From [Phialemoniopsis] sp. UDSM-2020 (Eukaryota; Ascomycota; Sordariomycetes; Thyridiales; Thyridiaceae), in NCBI GenBank assembly GCA_018873225.1, contig JAEILZ010000001.1:6138001-6202000 (forward strand): a stretch of DNA of 64,000 nucleotides, read 5' to 3'. The notes below the pieces were generated by a model. It had not been told where the DNA came from. It worked only from the letters and a program-made list of their open reading frames with translations, and did no database searches. Each line of letters starts with the position of its first letter. Positions within the stretch are counted from its first letter, which is position 1. Both the position numbers and the translations under genes were made by a program. Shown here one piece after another: positions 56,239-64,000 of this stretch.

Positions 56239-57060
56239 ATGCGGACTCCATGCTCTGGCGGCCAAGTTCTGGCCCTGGTCCTCGCGACCTTGTTCTCGCC
56301 CTCTCCAGCCACGGCGGCAGGATGCCAGCGCAGCCTCCTAGACCAGACGGTCGGCGAGTTCATCCCGAGCCTGTCCATGGGCATGGCCGAGCACCTGCAG
56401 AACCTGAGCCCGGGCTTCACCTACGTCGAGAACACCCAGCCGATGAACATCTCGGAGGGCCTCATGTCCAAGAAGATCCACGTGTACTACAGCCGCACCA
56501 TGTTCGACATGCAAGGGTGCGCCACCTTCACCGAGATGGTGGCGCCGCAGGACCCGGCCAAGCCGTACGTGATCAACGTGCAGATCCGGCACAACGCGAG
56601 CGAGGACAACAACGCCGTGTTCCTGATCGACGCCGTCGTCGCGACGACGGGCTCGTACGCCGGGTTCGACGCCAACGAGACCATGGTCCTGGCCGACGAG
56701 AAGTGGGGCGTCATCGGCGAGGACACGCGGGACACGCGGGCGACGCTCGTGGCGGCCGGCGCCATGTACCTCGACCTGATCGAGACGGGGAGCCCGTTCG
56801 GACGCGTCGCCATGGGGTCGCCTTGCGAGGTGCTTGACGGGTCAAAGTATAGCAACTGCAGCGATGTCGGCGCGACAAAGTTGACGTACTCGGACCGACG
56901 GAGCGTGGTTGATGAGACGGTGGGGGCCATCAATATCTTTGCCTCTGCGGTGGCCGAAGACGGAAAGAAGTTTGTCGACAGCCACACTTTGCGGCTGGAA
57001 GGAGAGAGAGTACGCTATGTCCATAGCCTCACTGTGCCTGTCACCAAACCAGAGAGGTAG
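56239..57060 (+). CDS. DUF8021-type secreted protein
   Basis: Single exon, 273 residues from ATG 56239; the frame is open further upstream, but this ATG directly precedes the signal peptide (VLALVLATLFSPSPATAAG). The family pattern is present: CQRSLLDQTVGEFIPSLSMG, FTYVENTQPMNISEGLMSKK, MQGCATFTEMVAPQDPAKPY, EKWGVIGEDTRDTRATLVAA and FGRVAMGSPCEVLDG. In fungi these are secreted proteins of unknown function with conserved cysteines, sometimes attached to other catalytic domains. Potential N-glycosylation sites (NIS, NAS, NET, NCS) agree with secretion. The name DUF8021 is given from memory. Confidence 0.85.
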   Translation: MRTPCSGGQVLALVLATLFSPSPATAAGCQRSLLDQTVGEFIPSLSMGMAEHLQNLSPGFTYVENTQPMNISEGLMSKKIHVYYSRTMFDMQGCATFTEMVAPQDPAKPYVINVQIRHNASEDNNAVFLIDAVVATTGSYAGFDANETMVLADEKWGVIGEDTRDTRATLVAAGAMYLDLIETGSPFGRVAMGSPCEVLDGSKYSNCSDVGATKLTYSDRRSVVDETVGAINIFASAVAEDGKKFVDSHTLRLEGERVRYVHSLTVPVTKPER

Positions 57061-57430
57061 ATTAGGGGCCAGTAGGAACAGAAGCTTCTTGTCAAGCATT
57101 TAGTCCGGGACAACATACAGAGGTGGTAGGGGTAAATAAGACGTCCCTGAGAGGTATTGACCTGTGTGGCGCTGGGTAGTGGGATAACCCTCTTCGCAGC
57201 AATCGATACCTGGCAGGGGTTCGAAGTTTCAGCCTGCAACCTTCGTATGGAAGTCAGTACTGTTCACCGAATTCAAGACCATGGAGCCATAAGCTTAAAC
57301 AGAATATTGAGATGAGATTTGTTCATTATTATAAGCTATCTAAAATAAGTCGTGCATTCTGTTTGAGAAGAGTATTGTTCAAAGGAGTGTAGTCACGTTC
57401 CATTCAAGAGCCTTACAGTCTTTCCACCTT
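57061..57430. other. Convergent intergenic region
   Basis: Between the stop codons of the DUF8021 gene and the PhyH gene. AT-rich at 57290-57350. No gene seen. Confidence 0.45.
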
Positions 57431-58453
57431 TTAAGCCGCAGCAATAGGGACCTGAGGTTTCGGCATCTGGGCATTCCTCGCCTTTGCAGCCTCCATGCGC
57501 CGAATCTCCTCCTGCTTCAGCTCCTCCTTGGCCTTCCACATCTTGGGCGTGATCTTTTCTCGCGCACCCGTCGCCTTCCACCCCTTGGTCACTTCCTCCC
57601 CTCCTAACGCGAGCATCGTCTTGCGCTCGACAAGGCTGTAGTTGCCGTCGGGCCTGTCGAAGCAGTGCGGCTGCTTGAGCGCGACGGGCGGGTTCGTGAT
57701 GATGCGCACGTGGCGCAGCGTGTTGTTGGCCACGGCGTGCAGCATGAGCGGGTGCAGCAAGAAGACGTCGCCGACCTTGCCCGTCACCTCGACAAAGCTG
57801 CCGCACGTGCGCGCCAGCGCGTCGAACCAGTTGACCGTGCGCTTGTAGTCGACGATGCCGTACATGGGGTTGTCGCGCGTGCGCATGCTCGGGTCTACAC
57901 CCTCTGGGTGCTCGAACAGGTGTTTCGCGACTTTCGGGATGGCCTCGGGGCAGATCAGGGTGCCCCCCGCGTTGGGCTGGATGTCGGTGAAGAGCGGGAT
58001 GACGAGCAGGGCCTGCTCCGGGCTGTCGAGGTAGTGGGTGAAGAAGTCGCCGTCGACGTGCCAGCCGTCGAGGTCGTGGGGCGGGACGATTTTGCCCTCG
58101 CCCTCGGGGCTGCCGAGGTTGACGATGAACGAGTCGCGCCACCGCCGCGAGAACTCGGCGACGCGGTCCTCGCCGCCGCAGAGCTCGCATATGGCGGCCC
58201 AGGCGCGCGGGGCAAAGTCGTTGCTGTCGTAGTCCCAGTGCGAGGGCATGTTGATGCGCTTCTTGTCCCAGGTGCTCTTGTCGTTGGGATCCATACCGAG
58301 CCGCACCCAAACGTCCCGCGTCATGTGGTCGGCCTGTTCCTGGGTGAAGCAGTTGCTGAGTTTGACCCAGCCGTGCTCGAGAAAGTGTGCCTTTTCAGCG
58401 TCTGTGAGGGGTGCTGCGGGCGCTGCCATGTTGGGCAAGATATCTTGTGTCAT
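57431..58453 (-). CDS. Phytanoyl-CoA dioxygenase (PhyH) family protein
   Basis: Single exon, 340 residues from ATG 58453; a second ATG at 58429 is possible. The double-stranded beta-helix Fe(II)/2-oxoglutarate oxygenase site is visible: HVDGDFFTHYLDSPEQALLV with His132 and Asp134, and FLLHPLMLHAVANNTLRHVR with His239 (or His234) and a downstream Arg for 2-oxoglutarate. The N-terminus EKAHFLEHGWVKLSNCFTQE is the usual PhyH start. The C-terminus is a charged helix (KAKEELKQEEIRRMEAAKAR). Such fungal proteins are often in secondary metabolism or degrade unusual substrates; this one has no biosynthetic neighbours in view. Substrate unknown. Confidence 0.9.
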   Translation of the reverse strand: MTQDILPNMAAPAAPLTDAEKAHFLEHGWVKLSNCFTQEQADHMTRDVWVRLGMDPNDKSTWDKKRINMPSHWDYDSNDFAPRAWAAICELCGGEDRVAEFSRRWRDSFIVNLGSPEGEGKIVPPHDLDGWHVDGDFFTHYLDSPEQALLVIPLFTDIQPNAGGTLICPEAIPKVAKHLFEHPEGVDPSMRTRDNPMYGIVDYKRTVNWFDALARTCGSFVEVTGKVGDVFLLHPLMLHAVANNTLRHVRIITNPPVALKQPHCFDRPDGNYSLVERKTMLALGGEEVTKGWKATGAREKITPKMWKAKEELKQEEIRRMEAAKARNAQMPKPQVPIAAA

Positions 58454-59226
58454 CAATCAAAGTTGTAAGTGGGAAGAGTCAGGTGGTGATAAGTGAAGCA
58501 ATTGTCTTAAGAAAGTTGTATTATTGGTCTGCAGTTAACATGTATGGAACTGCCAAAGCATGGAATGACTCTCGTATTTATGCTCGCAGCATGAACCGAT
58601 AATCGGACACGGTCTTCGACCTGATGCACCTCGAACCGGGCTTGGCAACTCGGAGCGGAGCGGATTTGTCAGGCAGGAATGAGCAACGTGGTTGGAAGAT
58701 ACGACACGAACAGCCAAAAAAGGAGTCTATCTGCTTCTTATTGGGCATCAACTCCCCAAAGGTGACCGGGAAACAGCTGTTCAAGGTTCGTCATGACGGA
58801 CCAAGGTGTCTGAAATCGGAGCCGGGGTTGTGACTTATTCCCCGCTTTTCGGCCGTGAGCGTGGAGGATCATCTCATGAGGGGCGCAACCCCCATCGATC
58901 CAGCCAACCATCTCGACGATATTTGTCTCGTTCCCCACGCCTGTCACCGGCGAGCAAGGACCTAGTCTTTTTCAGGAGCATCAAATGACAAGCTTGGGAC
59001 CGGGGTGTCGGGCCGCGAGACCACCTCCGACCGACTCGGGAGTGCCAAGATGGGAGGCTCTAGTTTCTAGATTGCTTTAAATCTGTCCAGGTATCTCGAT
59101 ATTTCCACTTTATTTTCCTCCCTCCCCCCTCTCTCTTTTCAGCTTTTCACCAGATATACCTACACAGACCTGCCCTTTCTGTCCTGTCGTGTGCCCACAT
59201 GTGGATTTACATGTGTCCGGGCTCGC
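58454..59226. other. Intergenic stretch with pyrimidine-rich tract
   Basis: Between the PhyH gene start and the acetyltransferase stop, both minus strand. A tract of almost pure C and T lies at about 59105-59150 on the plus strand. No gene is supported. Confidence 0.4.
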
Positions 59227-60072
59227 TTATAGATCCGGCACCGGATCAACCTTCTTGACCACCTTGGCCGGGGATCCCATCGCAACGGAAAAGTCCGGAA
59301 TATCCCGAGTCACAATACTCCCCGCCCCGATCGTGCAGCCCTTCCCAATTGTGACGCCCGGCATGATGGTCGTGTTTCCTCCGATCCAGCAGTCGTCGCC
59401 GATGGTCACCGGCTTCGCGTACTCAACTCCGTCCCTCCGGCTCTGCACGCCTGTCTCGTGCGTAGCAGCAAAGATGGAAACAAAAGGCCCGAACATGACG
59501 CGGTTGCCGATGGTGATCATGCCGCAGTCAAGGAGGACGAGACTGGACAATTGTGCTTCGTTAGCCGCACTGCATGGTAAATTATATCGCATGATGGTAT
59601 TAGGATGATGACACTGCTCTCCCCGTGTAGCTTTCCAGAAAACGACCTACTTGAAGTTGGAGTAAAAGTTGTCGCCGATAGACACATTGCAGCCGTAGTC
59701 GATGCTGAGTGGTGGCTCAATGAACGCGCCCTTGCCGATATGTCCAAAGGTCTGCGCAAGCATCTTTTGCCTGTCGGCCTCGAGCGACTCTGGTGTTGCG
59801 TCATCGGGAAAGTGGCTGTTGTACTTGTGCATGTTCCTGCGAGCACGGAACCGGCCGGCGACCAGCTCTGGTGCCAAGCAGTTGTATCTGTAAGCACCTT
59901 GTGAGTTTCATGAGCTGACCAAAGCCGTAGCCGAGCTTCGTAGCTGCAGGTTGAAGATGGGTAGCTCATACAGAACGCCAGAGACCATCTTCTCGTAGTC
60001 ATCACACCAGGGCACATTCGACAACGTCTTGGCGTGCTCAATCGTCGCCTGGTCCTTCTCCTTGCTGGCCAT
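59227..60072 (-). CDS. Maltose/galactoside O-acetyltransferase-like, left-handed beta-helix
   Basis: Three exons: 60072-59972, 59887-59651 and 59542-59227, with introns of 84 and 108 nt; 217 residues. The N-terminal maltose acetyltransferase segment is WCDDYEKMVSGVLYNCLAPE followed by LVAGRFRARRNMHKYN. The hexapeptide-repeat domain follows (FIEPPLSIDYGCNVSIGDNF, LVLLDCGMITIGNRVMFGP, VTIGDDCWIGGNTTIMPGVT, IGKGCTIGAGSIVTRDI). The catalytic His is in ATHETGVQSRR. These enzymes transfer acetyl from acetyl-CoA to a sugar hydroxyl in the cytosol. Both junctions restore exact family spacing. Bacterial NodL/LacA-like proteins of this kind are common in fungi; the substrate is not known. Confidence 0.92.
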
Positions 60073-60885
60073 CTTGAGATGCGAGGTAGGCTTGATACTA
60101 ATGTTGAAGAGAGTAAGACTTTGGATTCCTACTGAATAGCCCTGCGCTGTCGTTGCGTATGTATTTATTGAGCTGTGGATGTCGATGCGGTGAGCGCGAA
60201 TCGTGGCATCAGCAAGTGATGTGTACACACGAATGCTCACAGTGGCGTTATTTACGGGTCCCTGGTATGCTAAATGTGGTAAATCTCCCGCCCAAACTTA
60301 GGGCCCCGCCCACTAAAGAAAAGGCCAGCTCGCTGGGTGGAATTGGTGCTAGATGAGACTGATATCATGCGGGTTGAGGCTTGGCAATCACTCACTGCGA
60401 ATGGTCTTGCCTCGATCCGCGACTTGAACCAAAAGAAGGTTACATAGTTACTATTTGATGCTGAGTTCCAGCCCTCGGGGGTTAGTAATAGCAAGGACAA
60501 GACCGCCATGCATATGCTTCTTGTTCCTCCTCGGTTCTTCATCATGGTAGAATACGAACACGCGGTCTCACGGGAAGTGGCATCGGGCAGGCCTGCGAGG
60601 TACAAAGCTGCTAGACTGGATCTGGAACCTGAAAAGATTTCATTTGTTTGGATGCATAGTTGGGGATAACTTTTGCCGCAAGTCGATACCATGTCTATAC
60701 CGGCGGACAGCTCTGGTCAGCTTGACTTCGAACCCAGCCCCTCAAACGCCAGCTCGCCATCGAACTCTTTCCATGCATATGACCTGTACTCAGTGGCAAT
60801 GCCCTTCGCTCCTGAATCTGCTAGTCAGCAATCTTCCATCCCCGCCCACAACACCTTGACCACATCCACCGCAAGCCTCAGTCGC
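60073..60885. other. Intergenic stretch, no supported gene
   Basis: Upstream of the acetyltransferase gene and downstream of the SmE gene, both minus strand. A plus-strand frame 60673-61050 runs over the last SmE exons antisense and has low-complexity Ser/Ala-rich sequence; rejected. Confidence 0.4.
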
Positions 60886-61435
60886 TCAAACGCTCTGGAT
60901 CAGCGTGATGTTGTCGCCCTTGAGCAATATCCGTCCTGGTCCGAGGTTAGCAAGACATACATGTCCGGAGAGTTGGCGAGATGGGAAATGGCAGGGACTC
61001 TACCAACATACCGAGAGGTTCCCTCGTCTCCTCTGTCCGCGTCTTGCTGATCTGGCCCACCGCGACGGCATCGTCGAGCACCAGGTTCAAGAACTCGTCG
61101 AAGCCCTAGTCTGCTGTCAGTCGCCGTTTCTGTCAAGCTGGTGCCCGATCTCAGGGTTGATGCTTACCCTGATCTTGCCCTCAATGCGGATCGACAGCTG
61201 CTCGTACAGCCATACACTGACGGTAGCGTGCTAAGGTCAAAGAGTCAGCCATGGCGTCACAGACATGATTGATAGCTTCCACTCACGGTCTGTAGGAGCT
61301 TGAAGACTTGGTTACTGTCAATGGTGTCAGCACGTTCTCGCGATAGCAGCTCAGTCGTCACAGGGATGGTGAGAGCGAAACTCACATTGGGGGCAGCAGA
61401 ACGCGGCGACCACCGCCTCCACCTCGTCCAGTCAT
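60886..61435 (-). CDS. SME1: Small nuclear ribonucleoprotein E (SmE)
   Basis: Five exons: 61435-61386, 61314-61287, 61230-61168, 61105-61012 and 60935-60886, with introns of 71, 56, 62 and 76 nt; 94 residues, the normal size for SmE. The product follows the family from end to end: MTGRGGGGGRRVLLPP, INQVFKLLQT, HATVSVWLYEQLSIRIEGKI, GFDEFLNLVLDDAVAVGQIS and GRILLKGDNITLIQSV. Sm motifs 1 and 2 are intact. SmE is part of the heptameric ring on spliceosomal U1, U2, U4 and U5 snRNAs in the nucleus. The many small introns agree with the high intron density of this gene in other fungi. All junctions keep the frame. Confidence 0.95.
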
Positions 61436-63219
61436 GATGTCGTGTGAGTTGAGTGAGATTCGCGAGATGGGATAGGTGGTAAAAAATGTCCAGGACAGGG
61501 GACTGGGCGTGTTTGAGGACGGTTGATGAAATGAACGAGCAGGCAAAAGATACCAAAATCGGAGCACGCGCCTAGCCTGCTCGCCAAAAACGCCAATGTC
61601 AAAATCCTTTGCTGACCTAATGAGCGCACAGACCATGCGTCGCCGGGTAAGGAAGAATGTGGACCCGAACCTGGTGTGCTTCAATGTTCCCAGACATATG
61701 GGGGTCACGTGCTCTGCCCCTGGCACCGTGCCTGGCACGGTCAGGTCCACCTCTTTCACCCAAAACTCCGACGGAAACTCCGCCCTACCAACCTTCAATG
61801 CCGGATCATGCAAAGTAACTACAGCATGGGAGTATACAGTCCGGTGCATATGATATTGATTAGGCTTGATGCGTGAGGTTGAGCTCACTACAGAGAGAGC
61901 TTGAATACCCGACCAATTCAATCGATTGTCTCTAAAACGACACCCAAGCTCTCTGGACATATGAGCAAGCAGAACCACAACCCAGGGCCTGGTAGCATGG
62001 ACGATGCGAGTACGTAATCCGATACTCTGAGATCTCGAACTACAACACTTGGAGGCTTGCGTCATGAGTTTCTTCCTGTTGTTACGTTTGAGAATATTTG
62101 TTGCTTGCGCCTAGCGATCAGCGATGAAACTCTGTAGGCAATGAAGTCTACGTCAATAAATAAACCAAACCACGTCACCATAATCATGTCGAAAATAACG
62201 AGTGTATCAATTGGAGCAGCTTAGCGATACGATTTCTGAACGTGCACCCTCAAGTGGATGACAGATTAGTTGACGGTTTGCCTTCGCGATGTGCGTCGAT
62301 TCATAACTGATCAGCCAGGGTTATGCCACTACCTAGGCGCAGATGGATTATCAAGACGGGATGTCGCCAAACGACGTGGATCGCGAAGATCGTATGCTGC
62401 AGCAAGATGCGGATCCTAAGGATGAATAGGGTTGGGTCGAAAGCTGAACGCCGATTGAGGATATTTCTGCATGCGTACTCATTGATCTGGTTCAACATCT
62501 TTTCCGATGCCAGGAACGGCAAATTCTTGTTGTCAATCCCTGTCCTCATACGTCGTTAAGGGATCGAGTTCACAAAAATGAATGGTTTGGTATCTCGGTC
62601 GTATGTTTAATAAAGCCATCTTGAAACGAAATGTGTCAAAGTCGAAGCTGTGACGTCTCTGTCAAAATGATGCCCTTTTGGGACGATTGCCAAGTTACGG
62701 GTCGTCGGTGTTTCTATTTCAATCCCATAACAAGCAAATGGGCCGCATGCATGCCGAATTGAGTCCGGTTCTGCGGCGCAGGATTTTTGGATCTGATCTA
62801 CACTGGACTTCGTCGTTGTTACTGCATGATGAATCGATATTTTAGGCACATGGAAAGTAAAATATGCTGTTCTGGGCATAAAGTTCAAGGCCAGGCTTTT
62901 GATCATCGCGACAAAATAGTAGCAAGGAGTTTCTTGCGACACAGTTCTAGCCCGACTCTGGAATCTTCGCTGCCCACGTGGATTGCCATGCCCTACATGT
63001 GTGGTCAATGGGATTCTATGCACAATTGAGGAACAGACTCCTTTGACAGGTTATTCAAAGTATTTAAGACTGCCCAAAGGACGGGCAAAGGTCAAGTCAG
63101 ACATCAGAGCAAAGACACAGCAGCCCAAACATTGCATCAATTTTCTCCATTTCCGTACATTGCATCATCGACTATTTGAAAAACACAACGAATATCGAAC
63201 TAAGCAAGCTTACAACAAA
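61436..63219. other. Intergenic stretch with MITE copy D
   Basis: Divergent region between SME1 (-) and the secreted protein (+). It contains the element at 62251-62360. A 227-codon minus-strand frame (61382-62065) overlaps SME1 and its promoter and has no family resemblance. Confidence 0.4.
62251..62360 (+). mobile_element. MITE-like element, copy D (right end lost)
   Basis: Begins CAAGTGGATGACAGATTAGT and continues TGACGGTTTGCC, CATAACTGATCAGCCAGGGT and TATGCCACTACCTAGGCG, in the order and orientation of copies A and C. Similarity fades after about 62360. The first 28 bases are closest to copy C (both share AGATTAGTTGACGGTTT). Confidence 0.75.
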
Positions 63220-63864
63220 ATGAAGTTCACCACCGCGGTTGCCATCTTTTCCCTAAGCAGCAGCGTGCTCGCCTTCCCCACGGAGCCGCTCGACGACTCG
63301 CTCGAGGTCGGCAACTACGAGTCTCGTGATGTACCGGACCTGCCTTTCGAATCTCTGGAGGAACGGGATGAGTTCGACTTTCCGGATGAGTTTGTCGATG
63401 ACCATGCTCTAGACGCCCGTGCCGAAGAGCAGAAGCCCAATGAGAACTCGGACCAGAAGCCAAAGGACAACAAGCCCCAGGATGGTATCAACAAGAATCT
63501 CGTCTGGGGCCTGCGGCTCGAGAGGAAGCCCGGCAACGCCGGTGGCGATGACAAGACTGCCAAGCCCAACTGGGTCACCTGGGTTGCCGCCGAGAAGGGC
63601 TGCGACGCCAAGCCCCACGCCTTTGGAGAGAACATGTGTGGCAAGAAGTTCAATTTCCCGGGCACGCAGCTCCAGCTCAAGTTTGACGGCTGCAAGAAGA
63701 CTGGTGGGAAGGCTGGTGAGGCGGGTGACCCGACCAGGGTTCTCAAGTGGCAGGGCGGCGCCGTCCTCAAGAACTGCAAGCCGGCTGTTCCCAAGGATCT
63801 TCAGATCATCCGGTGCGGAAACTATGATCTTATCCAGCAGGGCGTTTGCACCATGGCCAAGTAG
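63220..63864 (+). CDS. Secreted effector-like protein, unknown function
   Basis: Single exon, 214 residues from ATG 63220; the frame is open upstream, but this ATG starts the signal peptide (KFTTAVAIFSLSSSVLAFP). An acidic propeptide-like region with dibasic-poor sequence (ESRD, EERDEF, DARAEEQ) leads to a lysine- and cysteine-containing domain from about residue 95 (GLRLERKPGNAGG ... TWVAAEKGCDAKPHAF ... NMCGKKFNFPGTQLQLKFDG ... VLKNCKPAVP ... IRCGNYDLIQQGVC). About six cysteines in the last 90 residues could form disulfides. No known domain was recognised; related small secreted proteins occur in plant- or insect-associated fungi. Function unknown. Confidence 0.85.
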   Translation: MKFTTAVAIFSLSSSVLAFPTEPLDDSLEVGNYESRDVPDLPFESLEERDEFDFPDEFVDDHALDARAEEQKPNENSDQKPKDNKPQDGINKNLVWGLRLERKPGNAGGDDKTAKPNWVTWVAAEKGCDAKPHAFGENMCGKKFNFPGTQLQLKFDGCKKTGGKAGEAGDPTRVLKWQGGAVLKNCKPAVPKDLQIIRCGNYDLIQQGVCTMAK

Positions 63865-64000
63865 TCGAGGACTGTACGATTGGTAGTCACATGTCAAAGA
63901 TGGGTTTCCGCATTGGGCTGCGAAGGGGGGTTTTCACAATCGTTAACATTGGGGTGATGTCCCATAAACTAGACATTCTCTTATCTATTCTCATTAGTTT

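Noticed and set aside
57200..57240. GGGGTTCGAAG resembling a tRNA T-loop
   Set aside because: No matching acceptor, D or anticodon arms around it.
57665..58468. 267-codon plus-strand frame over the PhyH gene
   Set aside because: Antisense shadow of the dioxygenase, with no recognisable motif.
60673..61050. 125-codon plus-strand frame with Ser/Ala-rich sequence
   Set aside because: It overlaps exons 4 and 5 of the SmE gene antisense; low complexity and no family.

Overview
The window is nuclear DNA of a filamentous ascomycete (Pezizomycotina, most likely Sordariomycetes). The evidence is short GT-AG introns of about 50-110 nt with fungal branch sites, Zn2Cys6 regulators, HET and Clr5 domain proteins, a LaeA-like methyltransferase, many secreted proteins, and housekeeping genes of clear fungal type (TRAPP II Trs130, SmE, methylthioribose-1-phosphate isomerase). 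I cannot name the species. Gene models were built by hand from reading-frame continuity, splice consensus and remembered family patterns; none was tested against transcripts or databases.

Left part (1-11.1 kb): the 3' end of an IlvD/Edd dehydratase; a Clr5-domain protein; a divergent pair made of a HAD phosphatase and a HisC-type aminotransferase, which could catalyse consecutive steps; and an intronless secreted GH127 (DUF1680) beta-L-arabinofuranosidase-like enzyme that looks bacterial. Next (12-23 kb): a GLEYA-domain surface protein, a GMC alcohol oxidase-like enzyme, a decayed HET fragment, a secreted two-part cysteine-containing protein and an intact HET gene.

Middle (25-35 kb): a 1389-residue secreted SGNH esterase fused to FG-GAP/VCBS repeats and a C-terminal domain, a transcription-factor-like protein without a zinc cluster, a small six-exon beta-carbonic anhydrase (one intron appears to be GC-AG), and a polysaccharide deacetylase without signal peptide. 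From 35.5 to 44.2 kb lie an UNC93-like transporter, two divergently transcribed Zn2Cys6 regulators, an isopenicillin N acyltransferase-like (C45) protein and a LaeA-like methyltransferase, a possible small metabolite locus.

Right part (44.6-64 kb): Trs130/TRAPPC10, MRI1, a secreted M20 peptidase/acetylornithine deacetylase-like protein, an AAAP amino acid transporter, a DUF8021 secreted protein, a PhyH-type dioxygenase, a maltose O-acetyltransferase-like protein, the spliceosomal SmE protein and a secreted effector-like protein at the edge.

Four copies of one roughly 160-bp inverted-repeat element (MITE-like) lie in the intergenic regions near 14.1, 33.1, 55.5 and 62.3 kb. One copy looks complete, with long terminal inverted repeats and a possible 5-bp target duplication. 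No autonomous transposase, tRNA, rRNA or CRISPR array was found.
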